Source: Tagaea sp. CACIAM 22H2
GTDB taxonomy: Bacteria > Pseudomonadota > Alphaproteobacteria > CACIAM-22H2
Length of the DNA: 55,630 bases
Assembly: GCA_014444615.1 (NCBI GenBank)
Contig: PVXE01000030.1
Span: 1 to 55,630, forward strand
Direction: 5' to 3'
Numbering within the stretch: the stretch's first letter is position 1; each line of letters begins with the position of its first letter. The notes beneath the pieces were generated by a model. The model was given only the letters and a program-made list of their open reading frames with translations. It was not told the origin of the DNA and searched no databases. Positions 25,242 to 34,885 of this stretch are shown here, one piece after another. The position numbers and the translations under genes are program-made.

Positions 25242-26813
25242 ATGAAGCTTAATCGTCATCTTCCGGTTCTCGCGGTCGCGCTGACGGCGCTGCTTCCGGC
25301 CGTTGCCGGCGCGCAGACGTTGCGCTGGTCCTCGCAAGGCGACATCGCCACGATGGACCCCTATGCGCACACGGAAAGCTTCACCTCCAACGTGCAGCAT
25401 CACGTTTACGACCCGCTGGTCCGGCGCAATCGCGAACTGAAGATCGAGCCGGCGCTGGCGACGTCCTGGTCGATCGTGGCGCCCGACCGCTGGCGCTTCG
25501 TTCTGCGCCGCGGCGTGGTTTTCCACGACGGCAGCCCGTTCTCCGCCGATGATGTCGTGGCCTCGGTCGAGCGTTTGCTCGATCCCACGGCGCGCGCGCG
25601 CGGCAACCTCGCCAACGTTGTGAAGGCGGAAAAGGTCGACGATTTCACCGTCGATTTCGTGCTGAAGGGGCCGTATCCGCTGCTGCTCAACGACCTCTCC
25701 GGCATTTTCATCATGAGCAAGCGCTGGATGGAGGCGAACAACGCGCTGAAGCCCGGCAACATCACGACGGGCACCACCACCTACGCCTCGACCAACGCCA
25801 ACGGCACGGGGCCGTTCAAGCTCGAAAGCTATCGTCCTGATCAGGCGACGATCATGACGGCGAACGACAAATGGTGGGACAAGCCCGAGCATAACCTGAC
25901 GCGTATCGAGTTCCGCCCGATTAAGTCGGACGCCACGCGCGTCGCGGCGTTGCTGTCGGGCGAGATCGACATGATGGCGCCGGCACCCTTGCAGGACCTC
26001 GCGCGCATCTCGGCCGCACCCGGCTTCAAGGTGATCGAGGAGCCGTCGCTGCGCTTGATCTTCCTCGGCCTCAATTTCCGCCCCGAGCTGCAAGGCCAGC
26101 CGGGCGTGCCCAATCCGCTGCTGAAGCAGCCGGTCCGCCAGGCGCTGTGGCATGCGATCGACCTCGACACGCTGCACCGGCGTGTGATGCGCGGCAAGTC
26201 GCGCAGCGTGGCCACGATCGTGGCGCCGCCGGTCCCCGGCTATTCGGCCGAACTCGACAAGCCGGTCGGCTTCGAACCCGACAAGGCGAAAAAGATGCTG
26301 GCCGACGCGGGCTACCCCAACGGCTTCAAGGTGAAGCTCGACTGCTCGAACGACCGCTACATCAACGACGAGCAGACTTGCGTCGCCGTCGCCGCGATGT
26401 GGACGCGTATCGGCGTGCAGGTCGATCTGAAGACCGAAAGCCGCGCGACTTACTTCCCCAAGGTCGATCGCGGCGAAACCGACATCTATATGCTCGGCTG
26501 GGCGACGCTGCCGCCGATGGACGGGTTCTCGGCGCTGTCGGCGTTGATCACCACGCGCAAGGACGGGTTCGGCGGCAACAATCCGAACGGCTATTCCAAC
26601 CCGGCGATCGACGAGTTGACGCGCAAGGCGGCGGTCGAACTCGACGAGCCCAAGCGTTTGGCGCAGATGGTCGAGGCATTCAAGATCGCGCGTAACGACG
26701 TCGCGTTCCTGCCGCTGCATCAGCAGCCGGTCGCCTGGGCGATGAAGAACGCCGTCGACGTTCCGCAATTCGCCGACGAATACGTGCGTCTCTGGTTCGC
26801 GCGCATGAAGTAA
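25242..26813 (+). CDS. Opp/Dpp-type ABC transporter substrate-binding protein (SBP_bac_5)
   Basis: 523-residue periplasmic binding protein of the peptide/nickel class. Sec signal peptide at residues 1-23 (LPVLAVALTALLPAVAGA, cleavage before QTLRW). Family motifs: TMDPYAHT, HVYDPLVRR, WRFVLRRGVVFHDGSPFSADDVVAS and ARNDVAFLPLHQQPV near the end. GGAGG at 25231-25235 sets the start ATG 25242; an upstream in-frame ATG at 25188 falls inside the operator repeats. First gene of a five-gene operon ending with an amidohydrolase, suggesting the ligand is hydrolysed after uptake. Confidence 0.93.
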   Translation: MKLNRHLPVLAVALTALLPAVAGAQTLRWSSQGDIATMDPYAHTESFTSNVQHHVYDPLVRRNRELKIEPALATSWSIVAPDRWRFVLRRGVVFHDGSPFSADDVVASVERLLDPTARARGNLANVVKAEKVDDFTVDFVLKGPYPLLLNDLSGIFIMSKRWMEANNALKPGNITTGTTTYASTNANGTGPFKLESYRPDQATIMTANDKWWDKPEHNLTRIEFRPIKSDATRVAALLSGEIDMMAPAPLQDLARISAAPGFKVIEEPSLRLIFLGLNFRPELQGQPGVPNPLLKQPVRQALWHAIDLDTLHRRVMRGKSRSVATIVAPPVPGYSAELDKPVGFEPDKAKKMLADAGYPNGFKVKLDCSNDRYINDEQTCVAVAAMWTRIGVQVDLKTESRATYFPKVDRGETDIYMLGWATLPPMDGFSALSALITTRKDGFGGNNPNGYSNPAIDELTRKAAVELDEPKRLAQMVEAFKIARNDVAFLPLHQQPVAWAMKNAVDVPQFADEYVRLWFARMK

Positions 26814-26822
26814 TCGCGGCCG

Positions 26823-27794
26823 ATGGCCGGATTGCTTCTGTCGCGGCTGTTGCAGGCCGCGCTGGTGATGATCGCCGTAACCGCGGTCGCCTTCGCGATG
26901 TTCCGATTCGTGGGCGACCCGGTCCGGGCGATGGCGCGCGAGGATTCCACGCCGCAGGAACGCGCCGAACTCGCGCAGGCGCTGGGCCTCGATCAGCCGG
27001 TCCCCGTTCAATACGCGCGCTTCGTCGGCCGCGTGGCGCGCGGGGATTTCGGCATCTCGTATCGCAACCAGCGCCCTGTAACGACGCTGATTGCCGAGCG
27101 CCTGCCTGCCACACTCGAGCTCGTCTTCGCGGCGACGCTGCTGGCGCTGGGGCTCGGTATACCGTTGGGCGTGATGTGCGCGATCCGGCCCGATGGTGCC
27201 GCCGCGCGGCTGGTGCAAAGCATATCGCTGATCGGTATTTCGACGCCGACCTTCGTGACCGGCATCGCGCTCATCCTGTTTTTCGCGGTCACTTTGCGTT
27301 GGCTACCGTCCTTCGGCCGAGGCGACATCGTCGATCTCGGCTTCTGGACGACCGGCTATTTGACCGGTTCGGGTTTGCGCTCGCTGGTGCTGCCGTCGAT
27401 CACGCTGGCGCTCTATCAGCTCACGCTGATTATGCGCCTCGTGCGGTCGGAGATGATCGACGCGCTGTCGAGCGACTATATCCGCTTCGCCCGCGCGCGC
27501 GGCTTGCCGAAATCGCGCATCCACTACGTGCTGGCGCTGCGCAACGCGCTGATGCCGGTCATCACGGTGACGGGGCTGCAGATCGGATCGCTGGTCGCCT
27601 TCGCGATCGTGACCGAGACGGTCTTCCAATGGCCGGGGATGGGATTGCTGTTCATCCAAGCCGTGTCCTTCGTCGATATCCCGGTGATGGCCGCCTATCT
27701 GATGTTCGTCGGCGCGTTGTTCGTCGTGCTCAACACGGCGGTCGATCTGGTTTACGCGATCGTCGATCCGCGCTTGCGCAAGGCCAAGGGATGA
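26823..27794 (+). CDS. Opp/Dpp-type ABC transporter permease (DppB-like)
   Basis: 323 residues, six predicted membrane helices; the N-terminal helix LLLSRLLQAALVMIAVTAVAFAMF and the conserved DPVRAM and GDFGISYRNQRPV blocks identify the DppB/OppB side. The EAA-like loop reads YIRFARARGLPKSRI. Nine bases follow the SBP stop. ATGA overlap with the second permease at 27791. Confidence 0.92.
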   Translation: MAGLLLSRLLQAALVMIAVTAVAFAMFRFVGDPVRAMAREDSTPQERAELAQALGLDQPVPVQYARFVGRVARGDFGISYRNQRPVTTLIAERLPATLELVFAATLLALGLGIPLGVMCAIRPDGAAARLVQSISLIGISTPTFVTGIALILFFAVTLRWLPSFGRGDIVDLGFWTTGYLTGSGLRSLVLPSITLALYQLTLIMRLVRSEMIDALSSDYIRFARARGLPKSRIHYVLALRNALMPVITVTGLQIGSLVAFAIVTETVFQWPGMGLLFIQAVSFVDIPVMAAYLMFVGALFVVLNTAVDLVYAIVDPRLRKAKG

Positions 27795-28684
27795 AACTGG
27801 GTCGCGATATCGATCTGCCGTTTTCGGTGGCGCTCGCCGCGGCCGTGGCGATCGCCCTGGTGCTCGCGGCCGCGTTCGCGCCGTTGCTGTCGCCCTTCGA
27901 TCCGACGGACATCGCGACTTACAATCTCGCGGACTCGGAATTGCCGCCGCGCTGGACGCTCGACGGCGATCCACGTTTCCTGCTCGGCACCGACAATCAG
28001 GGCCGCGACCTCTATTCCGCGATCCTTTATGGCGCGCGGGTATCGATCGGCATCGGTGCCGCTTCGGTGCTGACGGCGGCGTTGTTCGGCATCACGCTGG
28101 GTCTGGTCGCCGGCTATTTCGGCGGCGCGATCGATGCCGCGATCATGCGCGTGGGCGACGTGATTATGAGCTTCCCGACGATCCTGCTCGCCCTGCTCGT
28201 CGCGGGGCTGGCGCGCGGCCTGATCCCGCAAGCGTCGAGTGCGGCCTGGACGCCGGTCATCTTGATCGCGGCGATCGCGATCCACGAATGGGTGCAATAC
28301 GCGCGCACGGTGCGCGCGGCCACGATGGTCGAAACGGCCAAGGACTACGTCAAGGCCGCGCGGGTCATCGGTTTGCCGCCCACGCGCATCATGCTGCGGC
28401 ATATCCTGCCCAACGTCATGGGCCCCGTGCTGGTGATCGCGACGATCAATCTCGCCGCCGCCGTGCTGACCGAGGCGACGCTCTCCTTCCTCGGCGTGGG
28501 TATGCCGCCGACCTATCCCTCGCTCGGCACGCTGATCCGCATCGGCAACGAGTTCGTCTTCTCCGGCATCTGGTGGATCGCGACTTTCCCGGCCTTGGCG
28601 CTGATCGTGCTGGTGCTGGCGGTCAACGTCGTCGGCGACTGGCTGCGCGACCGCTTCAACCCCAAACTCCGGGGGCGGGAATGA
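27791..28684 (+). CDS. Opp/Dpp-type ABC transporter permease (DppC-like)
   Basis: 297 residues. DppC/OppC hallmarks: FLLGTDNQGRDLYSAILYGARVS near 60-85, a GDVIMSFPTILLALL helix, the EAA-type loop YVKAARVIGLPPTRIMLRHILPNV and the C-terminal GDWLRDRFNPKLR. The N-terminal membrane helix after residue 10 is preceded by a short cytoplasmic arm. Start and stop both overlap neighbours by 4 bp (ATGA), so SBP, permeases and ATPase are co-translated. Confidence 0.92.
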   Translation: MKLGRDIDLPFSVALAAAVAIALVLAAAFAPLLSPFDPTDIATYNLADSELPPRWTLDGDPRFLLGTDNQGRDLYSAILYGARVSIGIGAASVLTAALFGITLGLVAGYFGGAIDAAIMRVGDVIMSFPTILLALLVAGLARGLIPQASSAAWTPVILIAAIAIHEWVQYARTVRAATMVETAKDYVKAARVIGLPPTRIMLRHILPNVMGPVLVIATINLAAAVLTEATLSFLGVGMPPTYPSLGTLIRIGNEFVFSGIWWIATFPALALIVLVLAVNVVGDWLRDRFNPKLRGRE

Positions 28685-30378
28685 GCGCGGCGCTGTCGAT
28701 CGAGAATCTGCGCGTCGAATACCCGGACGGAGCGGGCGGCGTGTTCGTCGCCGTCGACGGCGTATCGCTCGACGTCGCGAAGGGCGAAATTCACGCGCTG
28801 GTCGGCGAGTCCGGGGCGGGCAAAACCACGGTCGGCAACGCCGCGATGGGTTTGATCGACAAGCCGGGCCGCATCGCGGGCGGCACGATCCGTATCGGCG
28901 GTATCGCCGTCGATCCCGCGACCGGCGAAGCGCCGGGCGTGGTACGCGGACGCGATATCGGTGCCGTGTTCCAGGACCCGATGACCAGCCTCAACCCGCT
29001 CTTCACGATCGAAGCGCAGATCGGCGAAACGCTGCGCCATCATCTGGGGCTCGACGCGCGCGCGGCGCGCGAACGCGCGCTCGAATTGCTGCGTTCCGTC
29101 GGCATTCCCGAGCCCGAGCGGCGCCTGTCGGCCTATCCGCATCAATTGTCGGGCGGGCAACGCCAGCGCGTCGTCATCGCCTGCGCGTTGTCCTGCGCGC
29201 CGAAACTGGTGATCGCCGATGAGCCGACGACGGCGCTCGACGTGTCGATCCAAGCGCAGATCTTGAAGCTGCTGCGCGATCTCGCCGACCGCACCGGTAT
29301 CGGCTTGCTGCTCGTCACGCATAATATGGGCGTGGTAGCGGAGATCGCCGATCGCGTCACGATCATGCATCGCGGCAAGGCGGTCGAAAGCGGAACGGTG
29401 CGCGACGTTCTCGCGGCCCCCCAGCATCCCTATTCGCGCGCTTTGCTCGGTGCCGTGCCACGGCTCGACCGCAAGCTTGCGCGTTTCGAAGTGCCCGGCG
29501 AGGGCGGCGGCGATACGGCCCAAGCCGCGCGCACCAAGATCGCCGCGCAAGCGCGCGACGAAGGACAGGTCAAAGTATCGGAAAAACTTTTGGAAGTGCG
29601 CGACTTGGTCGTCGAATATCGCGCGCGCGGCTGGTTGCCGGGTATGAAGGGCACGGCATTCCGCGCCGTGGACGGCGTTTCCTTCGACGTGGCGCCGGGG
29701 GAGATTTTCGGTCTTGTCGGCGAGTCAGGCTGCGGCAAAACGACCGTCGCAGGCGCCATCGCCGGGTTGTTGAAGCCCGACGCGGGCGAAATCCTTTATC
29801 GCGGCGCGCCGGTCGCGGCGAAGGGCGGGGCGTCGCGCCGTGCGATCCAGATGATTTTCCAGGACCCGTACTCGTCGCTGAACGCGCGCTTGCGCATCGG
29901 CACGATGCTGGCCGAGCCTATCCTGTTCTATCGTCTTGCCGCGACGCAGGCCGAGGCGACCGAAGACGCGGCGATGCTGCTGAACGCCGTGGGTTTGCCC
30001 CCGGAAGCCGCCCAGCGTTTCCCGCACGCCTTTTCCGGCGGGCAGCGCCAGCGCATTTCGATCGCCCGCGCTTTGGCGGCCCGCCCGCGTTTGATCGTCT
30101 GCGACGAACCGACTTCGTCGCTCGACGTTTCGGTCCAAGCGCAAATTCTGAATCTGCTGAAGGATTTGCGCGACGCGAACGGCCTGACCTTGCTGTTCAT
30201 CAGCCATGACCTCGCCGTGGTGCGCCAGATGTGCGACCGGGTCGCGGTCATGCGCGGCGGCAAGATCGTCGAGCTGCGCGCCGCCGACGCCCTGTTCGAA
30301 ACGCCCGAACACGCTTATACCCGCGAGTTGCTGAACCTCGTCCCGCGCCCGGAGCGGCACGGACGAAACGGAGGATGA
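28681..30378 (+). CDS. Fused double ATP-binding protein of Opp/Dpp-type transporter (DppD-DppF fusion)
   Basis: 565 residues containing two complete ABC ATPase domains in one chain. Domain 1: Walker [10 protein letters not shown] at 42-50, [12 protein letters not shown] and [12 protein letters not shown]. Domain 2 from about residue 305: Walker [10 protein letters not shown] from 347, [15 protein letters not shown] and [12 protein letters not shown]. They are joined by a linker of about 40 residues rich in A, K and E, replacing the separate DppD and DppF genes, as in GsiA/YejF-like proteins. Start ATG 28681 is inside the ATGA overlap with the permease. The stop at 30376-30378 lies immediately before the amidohydrolase start. 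Confidence 0.93.
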   Translation: MSAALSIENLRVEYPDGAGGVFVAVDGVSLDVAKGEIHALVGESGAGKTTVGNAAMGLIDKPGRIAGGTIRIGGIAVDPATGEAPGVVRGRDIGAVFQDPMTSLNPLFTIEAQIGETLRHHLGLDARAARERALELLRSVGIPEPERRLSAYPHQLSGGQRQRVVIACALSCAPKLVIADEPTTALDVSIQAQILKLLRDLADRTGIGLLLVTHNMGVVAEIADRVTIMHRGKAVESGTVRDVLAAPQHPYSRALLGAVPRLDRKLARFEVPGEGGGDTAQAARTKIAAQARDEGQVKVSEKLLEVRDLVVEYRARGWLPGMKGTAFRAVDGVSFDVAPGEIFGLVGESGCGKTTVAGAIAGLLKPDAGEILYRGAPVAAKGGASRRAIQMIFQDPYSSLNARLRIGTMLAEPILFYRLAATQAEATEDAAMLLNAVGLPPEAAQRFPHAFSGGQRQRISIARALAARPRLIVCDEPTSSLDVSVQAQILNLLKDLRDANGLTLLFISHDLAVVRQMCDRVAVMRGGKIVELRAADALFETPEHAYTRELLNLVPRPERHGRNGG

Positions 30379-30380
30379 CA

Positions 30381-31838
30381 ATGGCCGATATTCTGATCCG
30401 TCACGCGATCGTCGTGACGCTCGATGCGCAACGCCGCACGATCGAGGACGGCGCCATCGCGATCGAAAAAGATCGGATCGTCGCCGTCGGCCCCGACGCC
30501 GAGATTGCGGCCAAGTACAAGGCGGCGCGCACGATCGACGCGAAGGGCATGGCCGCCATCCCCGGCCTGATCGATGCGCACGCCCATGCCGGCCACGGGC
30601 TGATCAAGACGATGGGCGGCGGGCGGTCGGACCTTTGGTACAAGGCCTGCGAAACCGTCTATACGCGCACCTCGACGCCCGAGTTTTGGCGGGCGGAGGC
30701 GAAGCTTGCGGCGCTGGAACGTCTGCGCTTCGGCGTGACGACCGGCGTTTCGCTGCTCGGCGGCGGCGACACGATTCTGCGCACCGACGACCCGGTCTTC
30801 GGCGACGCGCATTGCGACGGCGTGGTGTCGATCGGCACGCGCTCGGTGGTGGCGATCGGCACGACTCGCCCGCCTTTCCCGCGAACCTACGCCAAGCGCA
30901 ACGCATCGGGCGAGGAAGCCTACCCCGTGACGTTCGAGCGGCAATTGGCGACGTGCAAAACGCTCGTCGACAAATGGCACGATAGCCACGGCAAGCGCAT
31001 TCGTATCGCCGCGATCACGCCGACGTTGCGCGCCGACTTCACCGAGAAGAACGACAAGGCGCTTGTCGAGGAAGCCTGCGCGCAGGCCAAGACCGTTCGC
31101 GCGTTCTCCCGCGACAACGGGCTGGTCTTCACGCAAGACGGCCATACGCGCGGCAGCGTCGCCTTCGCCAACCAACTCGGCTTGCTCGGTCGCGATGCCC
31201 TGCTGTCGCACTCGACCGATCTGACCGACGAAGAGATCAAGCTGACCGCGTCGACCGGCACGCATATCGCGCATAATCCCAGCGCCGTCGCCTCGATCAT
31301 GGGCCGCTGCCCGGTGCCGGAATTGCTCGATGCGGGCGCCAATGTGGCGCTCGGCTCGGACGGCACGGCGCCCGATCGTTCGGGCGACATGTTCCGCCAT
31401 ATGCAGCAATGCATGCATTATCACCGCCGGCATTTCCGCGATCCGTCGTGGCTGCCGCCCGGACGCGTGCTGGAAATGTGCACGATCGACGGCGCCAAGG
31501 CGCTGGGAATGGAGAAGGAAATCGGCTCGCTGGAGCCCGGCAAGAAGGCCGACGTCGTGCTCGTCGATTTGCGCCGTCCGCATCTCTATCCGGCGCACAT
31601 GCCGCTATTTCGCATCGTCTACTTCGCCAACGGCAACGACGTGCATACGGTCATCGTGGACGGCGTGATCCGTTTGGAGGATCGTCGCGCCGTGGGTATC
31701 GACGAGAACGCGGTTCTCGACGAGGCCCAGCGCGAGGCCGACCTGATGGTCGAGCGCGCCGGGCTCTCGGCTTTGCTCGAAACGCCGGCGACCTTCTGGG
31801 GCCACACGCGGGCGACCGATCAGCTGCGCGCCCACTAA
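30381..31838 (+). CDS. Amidohydrolase / deaminase of the TRZ/ATZ family
   Basis: 485-residue metal-dependent hydrolase with a TIM barrel flanked by a small beta-sandwich. Metal ligands: H67-x-H69 in DAHAHAGHG, H255 in QDGHTRG, H277 in LSHSTD and D327 in GSDGTAPDR; the C-terminal LEPGKKADVVLVD returns to the sandwich. The family removes amino or chloro groups from purines, pyrimidines and triazines or opens cyclic amides. Two ATGs compete (30375 and 30381); GGAGG at 30370-30374 touches the first and sits 6 bases before the second, so 30381 is chosen. Being the last gene of an uptake operon, it probably acts on the imported compound. Confidence 0.9.
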   Translation: MADILIRHAIVVTLDAQRRTIEDGAIAIEKDRIVAVGPDAEIAAKYKAARTIDAKGMAAIPGLIDAHAHAGHGLIKTMGGGRSDLWYKACETVYTRTSTPEFWRAEAKLAALERLRFGVTTGVSLLGGGDTILRTDDPVFGDAHCDGVVSIGTRSVVAIGTTRPPFPRTYAKRNASGEEAYPVTFERQLATCKTLVDKWHDSHGKRIRIAAITPTLRADFTEKNDKALVEEACAQAKTVRAFSRDNGLVFTQDGHTRGSVAFANQLGLLGRDALLSHSTDLTDEEIKLTASTGTHIAHNPSAVASIMGRCPVPELLDAGANVALGSDGTAPDRSGDMFRHMQQCMHYHRRHFRDPSWLPPGRVLEMCTIDGAKALGMEKEIGSLEPGKKADVVLVDLRRPHLYPAHMPLFRIVYFANGNDVHTVIVDGVIRLEDRRAVGIDENAVLDEAQREADLMVERAGLSALLETPATFWGHTRATDQLRAH

Positions 31839-31853
31839 GCGCGCGTTTTCGCC

Positions 31854-31880
31854 GGGGCGCGAAGCGGTGCTTCGCGCCCC
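31854..31880. terminator. Bidirectional transcription terminator hairpin
   Basis: A perfect 12-bp inverted repeat, arms 31854-31865 and 31869-31880, loop GGT, lies in the 51-bp gap between the convergent amidohydrolase (stop 31838) and oxygenase (stop 31890) genes. No long T-run flanks it, only TTTTC upstream (AAAA-type on the other strand) and TTGG downstream, but position and stability make it the likely end of both transcripts. Confidence 0.75.
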
Positions 31881-31889
31881 TTGGCGCCA

Positions 31890-32960
31890 TCACATCGCGC
31901 CGGCCTTTTCGTACTGGCCGATCGACATCGTCTTGTCCTGCACCTTGCCCTCGAACTGGCGCTGGCCGACCGAGTGCAGCATGCGGAAGCGCATATATTC
32001 GCCCGCATACATGTGGTCGTAGCGCGATGGGTTCTCGGCCGATGCCGTGCCCGGAACCGGATCGAGCTTCGCCCAGAAATTCGGCTTCTGGAAGAAACCC
32101 AGCGAGATGCGCGCCGTATGCGCTTGGTCGCGCGGCGGGTTGGCGACGCGATGCTTGGACGAGCGCCAGCGGTCGTTGGTCCAGCGGCGCATCGTATCGC
32201 CGATATTCATCATGATCTGGCCGTCGACGCCGCGCATGTCGCGCCACACGCCGTCGTCGCCCAGAATCTGCAAGCCCCCGGGATGCGCGCCGTCGAGGCC
32301 CGAATCCTGAAAGAGATACGTCATCGCGCCGACGTCGGAATGCGGCGGCGAGCGCATGTCTTCGCCCGTCGGCGCCTCGAGCTGGGGCGGATAATGCATC
32401 CAGCTCATCGTGCTTTCGTGCTTGTCGAATTTGTCGTCGAACCAGTGTTCGTCCTGGTCCAGCGCCATCGACGCGATGCGCACGACGATTTTCGATGCGC
32501 GCTCCATCGCCGTATAAAGCTCCAAATACGTTTCCTTGAAGCCGGGCAGGTCGGGCCAGCGGTTCGGCTGATACGCCCAGCCCACATCGGGATGATCGGG
32601 CTTGTACTCGACGGACGGCACCGGGCGGCTGATCATGAACTTCTCGCGCAGCTGCACGCCGTTATTGCCGCCGAACAGCTTGCCCACGCTCTCCGAGCCT
32701 TTGCCGAAATAGCCGTTGAAGTTAATCGGCGTTTCGGGCCCCAGCGCCTTCTTCGTCTCCATCGGCAACGCGAAGAAACGGCGCGCTTCGGCGAAGCAGC
32801 GATCGAGCAAAGCGAGATCCACGCCGTGGCCCTTCAGGATCATGAAGCCGTTCTCGCGGCCCGCACGGTCGAACTCGGCGGCGACTTCCTTTTTGGCGGC
32901 GAGATCGCCTTGGTCGAACTTTGCGAGGTCGATCACGCGGGCGACGGCGATATTGGACAT
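31890..32960 (-). CDS. Isopenicillin N synthase family Fe(II) oxygenase (copy 2)
   Basis: 356 residues. DIOX_N-like N-terminal part (ARVIDLAKF, ENGFMILKGHG), then the double-stranded beta-helix with iron ligands H207-x-D209 in PPHSDVG, H270 in SSKHRVANPP and R284-x-S286. Family members are 2-oxoglutarate- or substrate-driven non-haem iron oxygenases in the cytoplasm. GAGGAGAG lies before ATG 32960, which fixes the start; the frame is open to 33005. Only 10 bp separate it from a paralogue upstream (shared NRWPDLP/NRLPADP and HYPPQ blocks), a tandem duplication. Substrate unknown; it is last in an ABC importer operon. Confidence 0.92.
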   Translation of the reverse strand: MSNIAVARVIDLAKFDQGDLAAKKEVAAEFDRAGRENGFMILKGHGVDLALLDRCFAEARRFFALPMETKKALGPETPINFNGYFGKGSESVGKLFGGNNGVQLREKFMISRPVPSVEYKPDHPDVGWAYQPNRWPDLPGFKETYLELYTAMERASKIVVRIASMALDQDEHWFDDKFDKHESTMSWMHYPPQLEAPTGEDMRSPPHSDVGAMTYLFQDSGLDGAHPGGLQILGDDGVWRDMRGVDGQIMMNIGDTMRRWTNDRWRSSKHRVANPPRDQAHTARISLGFFQKPNFWAKLDPVPGTASAENPSRYDHMYAGEYMRFRMLHSVGQRQFEGKVQDKTMSIGQYEKAGAM

Positions 32961-32970
32961 GGGTCTCTCC

Positions 32971-34053
32971 TCAGCTTTGTTGTTGGGATTCGAGCTTGCG
33001 GCCATAGGCGGGATCGGGCACCGCCATCAAACCGGGTTCGAACACGCTTTCGACGTTCTCGAGCACGCCCACGGAATGGAGCATGCGGTAGCGCATATAT
33101 TCGCCCGCCGGCATCGGCGGATAGACGGGCGCTTCGCCCGGCGCCACGCAACTCGGCACGGCCGCCAAGGCCGCGTGGAAATTCGGCTTCTGGAAGAAGG
33201 CGAGCGACACACGGCCCTTCGCGGCAGAGGCGGCGTCCGGCGGATTGGCGACGCGATGCAGCGACGAGGTCCAGCGATTATTGGTCCAGCGGCGCAGCAG
33301 ATCGCCGACATTGACCATGATCGTGCCCGGCTCGTAGCGCGCGTCGAGCCATTTGCCGTGCTCGTCCATGATCTCCAACCCGCCGCTGGCGAGGCCTTCG
33401 CCGATCCCTTCGATTAGAATGGTGATCGAGCCGATGTCGCGATGCGGGCTCGACCGGAACTGCCCTTCCTTGGCGCCCTTGGGCTGCGGCGGGTAATGGT
33501 TCCAGGTCGCCGTGCTCTCCTGCTTGTCGAGCTTGTCGTCGAACCACTCGGCGCTCATGCCCAACGCCGCCGCCATCACGCGCATCACGCGTTTGCCGGT
33601 TACCTCCATCGCCGCGTAGTAGGCAAGGAAGGTCGGCGCGAACGCTGCCGGATCGGCGGGCAAGCGGTTGGGCTGATACGCCCAGCCGATCTTCGGCCAA
33701 GCGGGATCGTATTCGCCGGTATCGGTCGGGCGGCTGATCTTGAATTTCTCCTTGAGATCGAAATTCGTTTTCGAGCCGAAGAGGGCGCCGGACAATTCGC
33801 TTTCCGGCCCCCAATAGCCGTTGAAGTCGCCGTCCTTTGCGGGGCCGTAGCGGCGTTTGAATGCCGCGGGCTTGGCGAAGAATTCCTGCGCCGCCGCGAC
33901 GCATTTGGCGGTGAGATCGATCGGGAATCCGTGGCCCGCGAAGCGCATGAAGCCGAGATGGCGCCCCGCCTCGTCGACCTGTCGCGCCACGGCGTCGCGG
34001 TCGGCGGCGGTGCCTTCGAAGAACGGCGTCAGATCGATCGTGGGTATCGCCAC
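32971..34053 (-). CDS. Isopenicillin N synthase family Fe(II) oxygenase (copy 1)
   Basis: 360 residues from a GTG start at 34053, preceded by GGGAAGGAAA at ideal distance; an upstream in-frame TTG at 34089 would overlap the permease and has no such site. Iron ligands H204-x-D206 in SPHRDIG and H266 in SSLHRVANPP, and R281-x-S283. Sequence blocks FDLKEKFKISRP, WAYQPNR and DKQEST align with the next gene (LREKFMISRP, WAYQPNR, DKHEST), marking the two as paralogues. It follows the permease gene after 16 bp and is likely co-transcribed with it; oxidation of the imported compound is inferred. Confidence 0.92.
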   Translation of the reverse strand: MAIPTIDLTPFFEGTAADRDAVARQVDEAGRHLGFMRFAGHGFPIDLTAKCVAAAQEFFAKPAAFKRRYGPAKDGDFNGYWGPESELSGALFGSKTNFDLKEKFKISRPTDTGEYDPAWPKIGWAYQPNRLPADPAAFAPTFLAYYAAMEVTGKRVMRVMAAALGMSAEWFDDKLDKQESTATWNHYPPQPKGAKEGQFRSSPHRDIGSITILIEGIGEGLASGGLEIMDEHGKWLDARYEPGTIMVNVGDLLRRWTNNRWTSSLHRVANPPDAASAAKGRVSLAFFQKPNFHAALAAVPSCVAPGEAPVYPPMPAGEYMRYRMLHSVGVLENVESVFEPGLMAVPDPAYGRKLESQQQS

Positions 34054-34069
34054 GGTATTTCCTTCCCGG

Positions 34070-34885
34070 TCAGTCGTTGAGTTTCTCAAGGCCGAGCGTC
34101 GAGGAGACGACGCCGAGGATGACGACCGACAGCGCGATCTGCGCGGCCGATACGGCCGCGACCATTGGCGTGTTGTCGTTCTGCACCAGCGACATCAGCT
34201 CGACCGGCAAGGGCCGGTCGCGATGGCCGTGGGTGAAGATCGCGACCGAGATGTTGTCGAAACCTTCGATGAAGGTGAACGCCGCGCCCGCCCAGATCGC
34301 GGGCAGCAGCAGCGGCAGCACGACATGGCGGAAAGTCTGAAGCCGCGTGGCGCCGAGATTGGCGGAGGCTTCCTCCAACGCCACGTCGAGCCGCATCAGC
34401 CGCGCCATGACGATGCGGATCATCACCGCTAGGATGAAGCAAGCGACCGCCAGACTTTGCAGGCCGATCGACGGGCGCGCGTCGATCGTGGCGCCGGCGA
34501 ACAGAATGGCGATGCCCAGCACGATACCCGGCACCATATGCGGAAACAGCACGAACACCGACAAGGCTTGGCGTCCCTTGAAGCGGCCGCGCACGCAGGC
34601 GATGGCGGTGGGCACGCCCAGCGCTAGACACAAACCCGTGACGATCAGTCCGACCTTCAGGCTGACCCACATCGCCCGGATCAGTTCCGGCGTGGCGAAC
34701 AGCTTGACGTACCAGTCGAAGGTGAAGCCGACCGGCGGAAAGGATACGTAGCTGCGCGTATCGAACGAGATCGCGACGACGATCAGCGACGGCGCCACCA
34801 GCAACGCGAGCGACAGAAAGCCGATGGCGTAGATCGCCGCCACGCCGATACGATCGGTGAGTGCCAATCGTTTGGCGCCGCTCAT
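34070..34885 (-). CDS. Polyamine-type ABC transporter permease (PotC-like)
   Basis: 271 residues with about six membrane helices. The ATPase-contact loop reads EEASANLGATRLQTFRHVVLPLLLPA and the C-terminal IEGFDNISVAIF segment is typical of PotC/PotI-like proteins. Start ATG 34885 overlaps the upstream permease stop by 4 bp. Together with the next gene it forms the membrane channel of the importer encoded at 34070-37902. Confidence 0.9.
   Translation of the reverse strand: MSGAKRLALTDRIGVAAIYAIGFLSLALLVAPSLIVVAISFDTRSYVSFPPVGFTFDWYVKLFATPELIRAMWVSLKVGLIVTGLCLALGVPTAIACVRGRFKGRQALSVFVLFPHMVPGIVLGIAILFAGATIDARPSIGLQSLAVACFILAVMIRIVMARLMRLDVALEEASANLGATRLQTFRHVVLPLLLPAIWAGAAFTFIEGFDNISVAIFTHGHRDRPLPVELMSLVQNDNTPMVAAVSAAQIALSVVILGVVSSTLGLEKLND

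Noticed and set aside
23748..27218. Very long antisense open frame of 1156 codons
   Set aside because: It is a low-complexity, Arg/His/Ala-rich shadow of the GMC oxidase, amine oxidase, SBP and permease genes on the plus strand, a known effect of GC-rich codon bias; it has no domain-like motifs.
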